Below are positions 12,251-24,485 of a stretch of 64,000 nt of DNA, piece by piece. Both the position numbers and the translations under genes were made by a program. Each line of letters begins with the position of its first letter. The first letter of the stretch is position 1. Source of the DNA: Mallotus nudiflorus (Eukaryota; Streptophyta; Magnoliopsida; Malpighiales; Euphorbiaceae); contig CANTUR010000057.1 of assembly GCA_947683625.1 (NCBI GenBank), positions 3,222,501 through 3,286,500 on the forward strand, written 5' to 3'. Below the pieces are notes generated by a model. That model saw only the letters and a program-made list of their open reading frames with translations, was not told where the DNA came from and did no database searches.

Positions 12251-15164
12251 AATTCCCCCACACTTAAACCTTTGCTTATCCTCAAGCAAACACATGAAAA
12301 CAGCTATCATCACAACGAATTTAGCACACTGATAAATTTTAACTTGTCCATCCTCCATAATCTTTAGTTAATACAAAAATTATAACTCAAAATTAAATTA
12401 ATAACTCAAGGTCAAAGATGTAAGTTTTACCAAGTGAAGAGCAAACTTAACCGTTGAATTTTTGAAAATGTATAAGCTAACAATCAAGAAAAACAAAAGC
12501 AAGTGATACTACTCACTCAACCCTTTGCAAGCCCTAAATTCTAACACATAAAAGATAGCCACACCATTATTTTTTTCTTTTTTTTTCAAGCAACTGTGTT
12601 TTACGCTCCATATCGCATTTTTTTTATTCTCTCTAACGAACCTTCCCAGTCTTAGTAATCCCCCACTGTTCCCGTACTACTAAGCGTGGATACCGGTAAG
12701 TGGGTCCTTTATATACTCTTACTCTATTTATAGCATTGGAGTAGATTTGGCATATATCCTTATTAAAAAAGAGATTTTTTTTTATAAAACTACTATTTCA
12801 TATGCTAGACTTAAAGATCAACTAAGAATCAAAAATTGAGTATCACTTACAAGTATTTCTCTTAACTATCAACTCACAAAATTCAATTACTCATAAGCAA
12901 GTAAGTATTAAGTTCATTAAATTTTTAAAATCCTTAACCACAAATTATCAACCTAACTTAAAAATCACAAATTAAGCATTAACAAAAGATTATGAAACAT
13001 TTACAAGAAAATCAAATTCAGTGTGCTCTACTCATCATAAGGATAGCGTGCAAAATTTTAAATATGTATATGCTAACATGCAAAAGAAAATATAATTCTA
13101 AAAAAAAATTAAAATTAAAATAACATAAAAGATAAAAGTATAAAAATAAAATCTAACTAAATGTGAAATACATGCAAATGTACCCCCCCCCCCCAACACA
13201 CACACAAACACTTAAATTTCACATTGTCCTCAATATGAAAGGACAAAACAAACACAAAGAATAAACAAAAATAAAATAAAATAATATTGAAAGGAAATAA
13301 AGAAAAAAATAAATTAAAAATAATACTCCCCTGGTGTGATGCTTTACTCTTTGTCTTGTGGTGGTGGGAAATTGATAAGCACATGAGAGATCAAGAGATA
13401 AGAGCAACACCTAGACAAAATTTAAAATTAAAGAAAGAAACACACACCTAAATTAAGCAAAATTTAATAAAAAAATTATTAAAAAAAGTGACTAAATAAA
13501 AGAGAAATTTTTTTTAAAAAAAGATAAAACAAAATAAAAGTGGATGTGTATGCATGTGTAAAAACTAATAATAATAATAAAAAAGAAATAAATAGCAAGG
13601 GAAAGAAAAAGAAATAAACAACAAAGAAAAAAAAGGGAAAAGTAAATAAACAAATAAGGATAGAAACATAAACATAAGAAAGAATAGAAAAGAAGGAAAA
13701 AATGTGGTAAAGGGCCAATTAGGCCCATCAAACAAAATTGGTAAGAAACATAAAAAAAAAATTTGTTACATGGTCAACTAAAGGCTGTGTGCCATGTCGT
13801 GCTTGCTATTGTCCAAAATCAACAAAACTTTTCTTGTGGGCACGACCGTATTGATGAAATTTTAGATTTTTTTTTCAAAAATAAAAAACCTACAAAAAAA
13901 GTAAATAAAAAAATTTAAACACAAAAAAATGAATAATAATATTAGAACTGAAAGAGAAAAAAATATGCAAGCAAACATAAACAAACTATAAATTTAAATA
14001 AAATAAATTTGGGTTGCCTTCCAATAGCGCTAATTTAATTTCATTAGCTTGACCCCTGATTATATAGTATCAATAATGCAATCAAACATGAGAAAGTGTT
14101 CTTGGAAGCATCTTCCTTTGATTTATTTTTCTAGGCTCCCTTATGGCTAGGTAATAAAGGGCGGACTCCAAATGTCAAATTTTTGTTTCTATAATTGCTT
14201 GAAGAATATAAGGCATTTCATGTGGGTTCTCAGACAATCCAACATTTTTTTATGGATCCCTTATATATGACCTTAATAAGTTGTAGAACATATGTATTGT
14301 CACTTATAAATGGCTCATCTTCATCCCATATAACTTCAAGGATTGTTATATTTTCTGCATCCACCTCATTGTTAAATTGAGTTGAGTGACTTTGAAACTC
14401 ATCATCCTTGATGTCTAAAAATTGATTCTTGCACTTGGAGACTTCTTCAATTTTCTCTGTGATTAATTTTTGCTCATCATGACACAACTCAAAAGTGACT
14501 TTATCATCTTGACTTAAAGTGTTCTCATCATCCTACACACTTTCTTCTTGTGTTTCCATTGAGCAATTTATGGTTGCACATATTTGAAGTTATTGGAAGC
14601 ATTTTTTTGAATTTCTGCAATTTGATATGCTTGCAACTTGAGCCTAATTAGAGCTTCTTTTTGTGCAACCAAAGCTTATTTTTGTGCAACCAAAACTTCT
14701 TTTTGTTCATCCATTACAAACATGATTTGTTTCATCTTGATCTCCAATAAGTGTTCCTCATACTTCTTGGTTGCTTCTTGAATGAAGTTTTCAAATATTG
14801 CCTCATGATTCAAATTAGACTCTTGTTGATAACCCAAATTGTGATCCACACAATTACTCCAAGATGGGTTGCAGTAAGGTTGTGGAGGTGAGTATGAATA
14901 ATATGGACAATATGCCCCATTTTGGCTCTATCCACACCAATTACAAACTTGAAAAGAAGATGGAAAATAATTAAATGGCATATGTTCTACATTATATACA
15001 AGATCACATGTATTAGAACTCAAAAATTGATAAGAAAATCTACCATTATCATGACAAATTACTTATCAATATTACAAAGAAAATAAAATAAAATGCTAGT
15101 CTAAGAGAAGTCAAAATTAAATTAATATCAATATTTCCAATCCCCAGCAACGGTGCAAAAAACT
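12251..15164 (-). mobile_element. Internal region of a minus-strand non-autonomous gypsy-type element (LARD-like)
   Basis: Read on the minus strand, the primer site at 15136-15158 resembles the TGGCGCCGTTGCCGGGGA type (here TTGCACCGTTGCTGGGGA). That type is used by Athila/Tat-class gypsy elements. The region ends with a purine tract GTGTGGGGGAATT (12251-12263) before the 3' LTR. A weak, stop-containing gag-like stretch is visible around 14550-14930 (for example YYSYSPPQPYCNPSW and NFIQEATKKYEEHLLEIKMK); the rest is A-rich and non-coding. No protease, RT or integrase was found, so it is non-autonomous. An odd C run lies at 13182-13194. Confidence 0.7.
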
Positions 15165-16346
15165 TGTTGCATTCAAAACCCGCAAGCATATGGATCGTGA
15201 ATTGTAGTATAAAGAGTTATCATTCCCACGAGAATTGTATATTGAGTACTAATATTTTTACATATTTTCTTAGCTGGCAAGTCAAATAAAAGTAATTTAA
15301 CAAATAAAATATAAAAAAGTAATTTAAACTAAATTAAATTCAAATAATTAAAAGCTTAGAGCCTAGGTTTAGTTTTACTATTCCAATATGATCATGAATA
15401 TATTAACAAACAAAAGACATTGATTTCAATTAAGGGTAATTGTTATAAAATACCTAAAGACTCTCTCAAGTTCAATTAAGCATGTTAAGATTAAAGTTTA
15501 ACCTACTCTCATGATTAAAAAGTTAATCAAAACTCATTAAGTTCCTTAATAATTATTAGTTTATCATCGTAGACCTCTACGTACTATCATGGTTCCTTGA
15601 AGAGCTCGCCTACTTTCGTGGTTGAGTGGTTTAAGTCCTATGAGTCTAAAACTAATAAATTATCCGAACTCTCGTAAGTGAATCTACCCATAAATATGCA
15701 GTCAATTGGGCCCTTAATTAAATATAAAACATGAAGAGTAACTCATAAAATAAACTGAAAATCAAATTAATAAAACTTGTGTTAAATCACATTATAGAAT
15801 AGCTGCTTCTAACTTAAACCCTAAAATAAATTTTAGCCAAACATAGCTTTAAAAAGAATTACAAACATAAAATAAATAATAAGAGAATGAAGAAGAAGAA
15901 TAATAGATAAAACTCATTTAAGTGTGCTTCAATCTTCAATCCTTGTTGAGCTCTTCAATCCTTGTTGAGTTCTTCAATCCCAAAATGGCTCTCTTAACTT
16001 AGCACCAAAATTTTTTTAACTTAGAGGCAAAATTCTCTATTTATAAAGAAAAATACCCTAAATTCGTCCAAGGATCAAAACAGTAATATTTCTCCTTTAA
16101 AAACTCGTCTAACTAGGAAAATAACTCCTTAACTATAGGCTTGAATCCCAGACTCTTTAAGAAAAAAAATTCCTATAAAAACATACCAAAAATGCATAAA
16201 TTAACTAGGAAACTCAAAAGGAAGTAAAATCAAGCTAATCCTAATAAAACACTGATTATAAATAATAAACTAAACAAAATATAATGAAATACTAATAAAT
16301 CCTATGGAAATTAAATAAAAAAACTATGCAATAATTAACATTAACA
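15165..16346 (-). repeat. Intact 5' LTR of the LARD-like element
   Basis: On the plus strand it begins TGTTGCATTC next to the primer site and ends ATTAACA at the copia-2 junction, about 1.18 kb. It contains the GCAAGCATATGGATCGTG and TTCCCACGAGAATTGT blocks seen at the end of many Athila/Tat-class LTRs. Two adjacent copies of TCAATCCTTGTTGAG occur at about 15935-15970. Confidence 0.75.
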
Positions 16347-19300
16347 GTCTTATAGCCCCATCTCCAATTCACAAGTACAAGATCAAGGCTACAATTCTCG
16401 CCCCTTTAATCCATCACGTTAACCTTGGGCCCTTAACCAAATTTGTAAGAACCATAATCATACAACAAATAAATGTTGCTGGCATTATAACAATCGCCCA
16501 CCCATACAACCCATGCAAGTTCATCTTACTCATTGTTCTCCAGTTCAGTCTTATTCTCTTCCAGTACGTGATACAACTCCATCACATCATCTATGGCACC
16601 TAGACATTGGAGCCACTCATTAAATGACTGCTAATTCTCAAATGATATCTAGCTCTATCCCATATGGTGGTTCAAATCAAATAATGGTTGGTAATGGACA
16701 CTCACTCCTTATTTCAAATATTGGTACTTCCTTTTGCCATTCTTTGTCTTCTAATAAAAATTTTATACTTAAAAATGTGCTTTATGTTCCACAAATCATA
16801 AAATAATTACTCTTAGTAAATAAATTCACCACTAAGAACCACTATTTCTTTGAATTTTGGCCTAACCATTTCTTTGTCAAGGATCGACAATCGAAGGTAA
16901 TCCTATTATAAGGCTGGAGCAATAATGGATTGTATACTATGCCAACCATTCCTCCTAAATAAGCTTTTCACACCTAGTCCATTTCATTTATAAACTGGCA
17001 TGCTCATTTTGGTCATCCACATTATTGAACTATCACCAAAATAATCAGAGACAATCATCTTCCTGTTAGCTCTTCCATTAGTTCAAGTTGTTCATCTTTC
17101 CATCTTAGCAAATTAGCTAAATTACCATTTGCAGCAGTTGAACATAAATCGACTGCACCATTTCAAATTATTCATTAAGATGTTTGGGGTCCTTCTCCCA
17201 TTTTATCATTTCATGGTTATTGTTATTTTATAGCTTTCATTGATGATTTCACTAGATTTTCTTGGATTTATTTTCTAAAAAATAAAAGGGATGTTTATGT
17301 CACATTTCTCAATTTTGAAGCCTATGTTCATAAACAGTTTAATTCCAAAATTCAGGCATTTCATTCAAACTGGGAGGTGAATTTCAAAAATTAATTACAC
17401 CCATATTTTAATAAAAATGGCATTATACATTGAATAGCATTCTCATATACTCACGAACAAAATGGACTCTCTGAAAGAAAAATTAGCCATATAGTTGATA
17501 TCAGTTTAACATTATTGGCACATTCTCATGTTCCATTTAGATTTTGGTCCTTTGCTTTTCACACTACGATAAGTTCTATTAATACCATGCTAATACTAGT
17601 TTTACACTATTGCTCCCTTTTCAAAAATTATTTAATAAAGCCCCTACATATATAGATACAAAAATCTTTAGGTATGTTATATATCCATATCTTCGTCCTT
17701 ATAATAAAGTAAAATTTTCATAGCAAACAATGTGTCTACTTAGGTCATGCTCATAATCATGTTGGATATGATTGTTTGGAGATTGAACATGATAAAATTT
17801 ATACGGTTTGACATGTCAAATTCAATTAACACTATTTCACATTCCAAAATTTCAAAGTCCACCTGCACCTGCCCCCTCCAATTCATCACACGTCCCTTAG
17901 CTAACAGTCCATGCTCTGGTTAACACATCAATTACATCTTCTTATCCTATTCCCACTAGTCCAACTTTCACACCTCTAATGTTATCCACTACTAGCATAC
18001 ACTATCACTCCCCAAACAGTTTAACCCTACTTCAAACTTCCCACCACCAACTTTCACATACCTGCACCAATAACCTAATCAACTCATCTCCTACCCACTT
18101 GATAAATACCACCTTATCCACATCACATAACACCCTTACCCCTAACCACCCTACCTTACCTGATAATTCTCGCAATCATATCACCTCCATTATCACCCGA
18201 CATCAATTCCCAACAAACCCAATAAACCCACTTGGCTTAAACCTCATTATTAATCTCACAGAATATTCAAACACTAACCCCACCCACTCCATGTCCCCTC
18301 TTACTTCTTCCACACCCAATCTGCAACCTATACGCACTCACCCTATGTAGCTTCATCTAAATCCCTACCCATCCTCTAAATGATAGGCACTTATTGCTCT
18401 ATCCACCTCAAAATCTCTTAATTATCTTTAATATGAACCATATTCTTTTCACATTGCTAATAGATACAAAGAAAGGCAGCAAGCCATGACTAGGAAATAC
18501 AAGCATTCAACACCACCAATATATGGGCACTAGTTCCTAAACTACTTTATGCAAATCTTATTACTAACAAATGGCTCTATTGCATCAAAAGGAAATCTAA
18601 TGGAGATTTTCAATGGTACAAAGAAAGGTTTGTGGCCAAAGGCTTTATATAAATATTAGGTGTGGATTATAAGGAGACATATAGTCTGATCATTAAAGCT
18701 ATAACAATTAGAGTGATTCTTGCACTTGCTACCATGTATAAATGGCCTATGCAGCAATTGGATGTCTCCAATGCTTTATTACATAGTACTATCAATAAAG
18801 AATTGTATATGGCACAACCTCAAGGGTATGTTAATCTTGCCTATCCTCACTATGTTTGCCAGCTCAATCATGCCATCTATGGCCTAAAATAAGGCCCTCA
18901 TGCATGGTTTGCTTGACTCACCACTTTTCTTCATTCATTAAAGTTGATCTCCTCAAAAGCTGATATATCTCTCTTTATACTTTACCATGACTCTAACATT
19001 ATTTTGCTTTTAGTATATATTGATGACATTGTTCTTATAGGCTCTAGTGCTCCACTACTTTAAACAAATAATTTAGGCTTTACAAAGGGAGTTCCTAATT
19101 CATGATCTTGGCGCTCTATACTACTTTTTTGGCATTGAAACAACATAGAACAAAGCCGGCACTTTGATAACTCAACAATGCTACCTCTTTGATTTATTGC
19201 ATAGGCATGGTATGGTTGATTGCAATCCATGTTCAACACCGCCCTCATCCAAACTATCCAAGAATATTGGTGTCCCATTACCTCAAGGTGAAGTCTACAA

Positions 19301-19916
19301 ACAAATTATGGGTGCTCTTTAATATACCACTATTATAAGACCGAATATTGCCCATAGTGTCAACAAATTATGCCAATGCATGAACAATCCAACTTATCAC
19401 CATTGAAAAGTCTTAAAGCATTTGTTGAGGTATATTCAAGGTACTAAAAGTCATGGTCTCTATTACTCTCATTGTACCACTCCTATCTTAAGATTCTACA
19501 CAGACAATAATTGGGGAGGAGATCATGATGATCACTGCTCCACCTCGATCTATGCCATTTATCTTGGTGATTCCATAATTTATTGGTTGGCCAAGAAACA
19601 ACCCATAATTGCTCGTTCATCTGCTAAAAGTGAATACAAGGCCATTACCAATGCCACATTAGAATTGATATGGTTAAAGAGTCTCCTTCAAGAACTTGGT
19701 TGTATGGTTAGTCGTGCTAATCTTCACTGCGACAATATTAGTGCCATCTATTTAACATCTAATATAGTGTTTCATGCTTGCACCAAGCATATTAAACTGG
19801 ATTACCACTTTATTCGAGAGCAGGTAACTCTAAGTTTTCTTCATGTTCATTATACATCTACCGAAGCACAAATTGCAAATCTTTTTACCAAACCCTTGAC
19901 ATCTACTCACTTCTAA
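16347..19916 (+). pseudogene. pol: Copia-2 gag-pol pseudogene
   Basis: Remnants in order: a gag C-terminal zinc-knuckle area (CKNHNHTTNKCWH-like, about 16449-16485); the protease-side motif LDIGATH (about 16597); a GAG-pre-integrase block (NWHAHFGHPH, about 16994); an integrase with FIDDFTRFSWIYFL (about 17236) and EQNGLSERK (17457-17483); an RT with QLDVSNALLH (18750-18785) and catalytic YIDD at 19016-19027; and an RNase H with HCDNISAIYLTSN (about 19722) and LFTKPLTSTHF near 19913. Many stops and frameshifts make it non-functional. The Thr/Asn/Pro-rich open stretch at 17979-18350 is the non-conserved linker between integrase and RT. Confidence 0.85.
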
Positions 19917-19967
19917 TCATGAAGTCAATGCCTTCATCTTCGAGATACTTAAGAGTTTGCTGGGGGA

Positions 19968-20117
19968 TGATAAGACAACTACTATTAATATTGTTATTCT
20001 CTTTCTATCTAATTGTTACATTTGTTTTGTTCCATATATCTTTGGTTTGTAACTTATTATATGTGTACTATGTAACATTTGATTCTTAACATGAAATACA
20101 ATATATAAACATCTTCA
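19968..20117 (+). repeat. Copia-2 3' LTR
   Basis: Starts TGATAAGACAAC after the purine tract TGGGGGA. It has typical polyadenylation-region sequence (ATATATAAACATCTTCA) near its end. The end at about 20117 is inferred from the terminal CA and from the point where GLR-upstream-like sequence begins. Confidence 0.6.
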
Positions 20118-20920
20118 ATGTATAAAGGTCAAAATCAATATTGACCATGATTTACAAGGAAATTCCATGCCCTACATAATTTATTTTTAATAAGTATGTA
20201 TTTTGACTAATAACTACCGGAAGAGTTGTGCTTGTTTAAGCAATATATTATGTTTGAATTGTAATGTATGCAGTTATATTAAATTAGTTGTGAATATTAG
20301 TGATTTTGGACAAAAAAAGAAAATATATGTTTAATTTAGATTGAACTTTTTTTCTTTGAACAACTGGAAGGATCAAAACCAAAACTTCACCTGAACCATT
20401 AGACTACAAAGGGGAGGACTAATTTAGTTTGAACTTGATAAATCCATTTATTCTTATATATATAATTTTTTACTTATTATTACTCATTATTATATTTGTT
20501 GATTTGAGATTGTGAAATCAATTAGAAATATGATAATTGTTTAGCAATTAATATATCTCATTTAACGACGAAAATTGTTATGTGGATGTCTAGGAAAATC
20601 AACCATTAAGTAGGGTATATATATATACAATTTTTTACTTATTATTACTTATTATTACTCATTACTATATTTGTTGATTTGAGATTGTGAAATCAATGAG
20701 AAATATGATAATTGTTTAGCGATTGATATATCTCATCTAACGACGAAAATTGTTATGTGCATATCTAGCAAAATCAATCATGAAGTATGATCTTATTCTC
20801 AAAAAAAAAAAAAAAAAAAAAAACCATGAAGTAAGATCTGGGTCTATCAATTCTCTCATAAAAAAAATAAACATGAAGGTCCAACCTAATATTTAAAAAT
20901 TATAATACATGCTAATTTTT
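20118..20920 (-). other. Duplicate of a GLR upstream region without its gene
   Basis: This stretch matches 23700-24350, the DNA upstream of the minus-strand GLR exon relic. Shared blocks include TTTACAAGGAAATTCCATGC, TAATAAGTATGT, AGTTATATTAAATTAGTTGT, AACGACGAAAATTGTTATGT (GATGAAAATTGTTAAGTGC in the other copy) and AATTCTCTCATAAAAAA. On the minus strand it ends with a TATA-like CTTTATAC at about 20121-20127, next to the copia-2 LTR. It looks like the promoter side of a lost GLR paralogue. Confidence 0.7.
20455..20785 (+). repeat. Two tandem copies of a ~165-base unit
   Basis: Copies at about 20455-20615 and 20616-20785 share ACTTATTATTACT, TTGTTGATTTGAGATTGTG and ATATGATAATTGTTTAGC. A third, more diverged single copy lies at about 24096-24275. 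The unit therefore belongs to the GLR upstream region and was duplicated in one of the two copies. Confidence 0.8.
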
Positions 20921-23224
20921 TTTCCCCCAAAGTACAATGGGATGGGTGCCATTGGAAGACATTGACCGTTAAACAAGGGTTCACTGACATCATACATGAT
21001 AATTAAACCTATTTTAATTTATTTTTTTAAATAAATATCCGATAAAGTTTAATAAACTGTAAAAACTGACGATGTAAATAAATAAACAAATAAAGAGATT
21101 TCAGCATCCCTCAATTCACTAATATTTAATAAAATTTATTACTGATCCAAAGTTGTACTTAATTTATAAATTATTAATTAAATTACTAGCATGCATCCGT
21201 GTTGACGTGAAATGTGCCCACTTCCTAATTAATTTTTTTAGTTTTATCATTATATTAATTAGTAAATACTTGTAATAGCATAATAAAACATAATTCAACA
21301 TTCAACATTTATGATTTTAATCTATGTTAGTAATTAATTATTTTAATTTTTTGAAATTTTTGTTATTTATATTCAAATTATAGTTTCGCATATATCAAAT
21401 GCTATTTTATACAGATATAATTCTAATTATTATTGTTGTATGTCAATTCTATTGGTTAAAACTGTTTTAGAAAATTTATTTTTTAAAAAAACTCATCCAC
21501 TAATTGATTTAATATAATAAATTTACAAAAAAAAAAAAATTGTTTTCTCTAGTAAAGGACAAAAGACGGTGAACGTCTATGTTGACCGACTCTTTTCCTT
21601 TCCAGACTTTCGTTGTATAATCAACATAAAAAATCCCGGCCAAAGCCACATGGACAAAAAAAAAAAGTTATCACTTAAATTTTTTTTTCCCCCAGTTCTG
21701 GGAGTATATTCTCGGATCCTCATATTAATTTTTTAATTTAAACTAATGGTATATTAATTAAATTGTAATTAATATGATTTGATTTGAATAAAAATATAAA
21801 AATGGTAGAAATTTTCTAATTAATTTAATGTAACTGCATATATTATGATTTGTATATGATACAAGAACATCTATCAGTTAATTTTAAAAGTTATATCTTT
21901 TAGTTTTATTATGATTTAAATTAAACTATTTATTATATTTTAAAATTATTTTGAAAATTTTTCATGTTTTTGATACTTGTAGCTGGTTTTTTACATAGCA
22001 ATACACATAAAAGTGATCATTCATCAATTAGTTGGATTTGTTTATTCTTTAATTAAATATTTTTGGACTGTGACATGCATAGCATTTGTAAACTTATACA
22101 CATAGATCAACTTTTAGATGAAGACCTAATTTAACTTTTAAGATTTATGGAATTATGTTTAATGAAGATGAGGATCACGTCTTTTTCAGAGTATGCTCTA
22201 CAAAATTATAATACTATTTCGGGGAAATATCTTTGTTAAATGTGTCGACACTAATTTGTTTAGTCGATGTAAAAAATAAATAAATAAATAACTACAGCCT
22301 TTTCATATATTAATTTATTGTTTAAGGGATACATTTTGTCATATAAATTTAACTCAAATAAGTATTTTATTACCATCTAGCAAAAAAAAAAATTTCATTG
22401 TAAAATTACAAATTTAAATTTCAGTTAATATTTGCAGTTAGTATTCAATGTGATGTTTTCTATTCATGAAAATCGGAGAGTGAATTGATCTTTTTGAGAT
22501 CTCGCATCAGTTGTGTACTATAAGTATTTAAGTTACATGAGTTAATATATTTTTATAAAATTGTCATAATTTTATAAATAAATACATTTTATTCTAACTC
22601 ATAATTTTAAAATTGTACATATTTTGCAGGTATAATTTTTTATAAAAATAATAATAGTGATTAATGTGTAAGTTGTGGTTGTAAGTGGTTACAATTGAGT
22701 CCAATATGTTATTTTCATAGAATATACTCAAACTGTGCATGTTTTTGAGAAAGTAACTTGGCCCTTTTTTTTTGTTGTTTTTTTTTTTTGCTTTAAAATC
22801 TTGATTTTCTTGATTAGAATTTGGATTCTCATTATTAATGATTTGATGAATCTCGAATTTATGGGGTTTGTTAAAAGTGTTTCTTGAAATTATAATGCAT
22901 TTTGGACTGGTATAAATTTCTAATCCTAACAATTCTTAATTTTTGATTTAATTTTCTTATTTTTAAGATATTTGAGAAATCAAATTTGGGTTTTAAATCT
23001 TTATCCAAATGTAATTTGGTTTTTTAATATTATTTTATTTATTTAAAATTTTTAGATAAATCCAAAATAGAAAGGGAGCACAAATCCTATTTTAACTAGG
23101 ATTATTGATTAGTGTAGTCAAACTTGTATGTTGACTTATGTAATACTTTCCCTTGAGTAATAAGCATAATTTATGTTTAAAAGGAAAAAATTTTATATGT
23201 TGCTGATGTTATTAATTAGTAGAT
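20921..23224. other. AT-rich intergenic DNA
   Basis: No gene, RNA or recognisable transposon was seen. Contains A/T homopolymer runs (21528-21539, 22767-22789) and short open frames with biased Asn/Lys/Tyr content that I regard as chance. Confidence 0.6.
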
Positions 23225-23362
23225 TTAACTCATTAGATTCTCTGAATATTCAGTTGAACAAAAATATAAATAATAAAACAAAAATTTGTCTCTAAATCGA
23301 AGGTGTGGAAAAAGACTGAACAGAGACGTAAATAATAAAGAGAGAGAGGAAAATAAAATAAC

Positions 23363-23623
23363 CTGCTGCAGCTGCAGCAACATCTTTGTTGGAATCTCTA
23401 GTGTGGAGGAGGAGCCTGGTTTTGTAATGAGAATGGGCAGCAAAAACTGAGAGAGGGACATGTTGATGCAGCTCAATCCAACCCTTCGAACCCAATCATT
23501 AAAGTCAAGAATCACACCTACATCTACTCCCAATTTTTCATTTTTTGCCATCATCACCATCTTCCCACAAACAAGCCAAAAAATGAAGGAGAAAACAATA
23601 TAATTATTCATTTTCGCTTTCAT
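23363..23623 (-). pseudogene. GLR exon 1 relic with a 1-base frameshift
   Basis: Minus-strand ATG at 23623 followed by a signal-peptide-like stretch (MKAKMNNYIVFSFIFWLVCG). GLR amino-terminal sequence follows (VGVILDFNDWV, LSCINMSLSQF), then, in another frame, HSHYKTRLLLHTRDSNKDVAAAAA up to a GT splice donor at 23362. These parallel exon 1 of the gene at 458. The frame change occurs at a TTTTT run near 23450. With one base added the exon has the same end phase (phase 1) as exon 1 of the intact gene. No further exons (LNLVKNVEVQAIIGP region, pore or M3) were found to the left, so this is an orphan exon. Confidence 0.85.
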
Positions 23624-23699
23624 CTTGATACCCCAATTGAGAAGTGGTTTCAGCTTTTAATTTGTATGTTAAATGAAGCTTTTTAACAGAAGAAAACGA

Positions 23700-23716
23700 C
23701 CTACTTATATAGGTCA
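23700..23716 (-). promoter_or_regulatory. TATA box of the GLR exon relic
   Basis: On the minus strand GACCTATATAAGTAGG lies about 80-90 bases before the relic start codon, a good plant TATA context. The corresponding place in the duplicated upstream copy is at about 20120-20128. Confidence 0.5.
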
Positions 23717-24350
23717 TGTCTATAGATGGGAATCGATTTACAAGGAAATTCCATGCAGTAACATCAAAACTAAAAATTATATATATTATTAATAAGTATG
23801 TGTTTCACCAAAAACCATCGAAATTAGTTGACAAAAATTAATTTTATTTAAATGACATATTAAGTTTAACTTATGGTGTACATAGTTATATTAAATTAGT
23901 TGTTAAAATTTTTTTGTAACTTTTATGGTCCTACGCAAGTCTAAGTTGATTAATTACATTCCAATATCCTTTAAATACTAGTTATTTGAAAAAAAAAAAA
24001 AAGTGCATTTTATTTAGCTTGACCTTGATAAGAAGATTTACTCTCTGATTAATTTATTGATTAGAATTTGAAACTAAAAAAGGAAAATCATATATATATT
24101 AAAATTTTCATTTACCAATAAAATTTAAGACTTATTATTACTCATTATTATATATGCTGGATTGAAATTAGGAAATAATTGGGAAATATGAGAAGAGTTT
24201 ATAAATATACCTGATCTAACGATGAAAATTGTTAAGTGCATGTCTAGCATGTTCAACCATGAAATAGCATCTAGGTCTATTTATTAATTCTCTCATAAAA
24301 AATATACAACAGGCTGAACCGAATGTTTAAAAATTATGATATAGTAATTT
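23717..24350 (-). other. Upstream region of the GLR exon relic
   Basis: Homologous to 20118-20920 (see that entry) and includes a single copy of the ~165-base unit. Non-coding. Confidence 0.65.
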
Positions 24351-24485
24351 AACCGCTTCAACCAGCACAAAAAGAAGTATGAGAGACATAAATCTCTCTC
24401 TATTTATAAAGGACAAAGGTCCTAATAAGTGAGAAAAATCTTGTATTTTGGGCACTCTTTTCTAACGGATTAGAATCTAATTAAT

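Larger units (their letters stand above)
16347..20117 (+). mobile_element. Copia-2: 5'-truncated Ty1/copia element
   Basis: Gag, integrase, RT and RNase H remnants on the plus strand, with a polypurine tract at 19960-19967 and a 3' LTR. The LARD-like element sits inside its gag. The 5' part (5' LTR and start of gag) was not found left of that element. It is heavily decayed and clearly older than its insertions. Confidence 0.8.

Noticed and set aside
13157..13731. Phe/Leu-rich minus-strand frames
   Set aside because: They are translations of A-rich, non-coding interior of the LARD-like element.
17979..18350. 123-residue Thr/Asn/Pro/Ser-rich open frame
   Set aside because: It lies between integrase and RT of copia-2, where a variable low-complexity linker is expected, and has no independent gene signals.
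22594..22932. 112-residue minus-strand frame before the GLR exon relic
   Set aside because: It is Asn/Lys/Tyr-rich with no similarity to GLR exon 2 or any domain, as expected for chance frames in AT-rich DNA.
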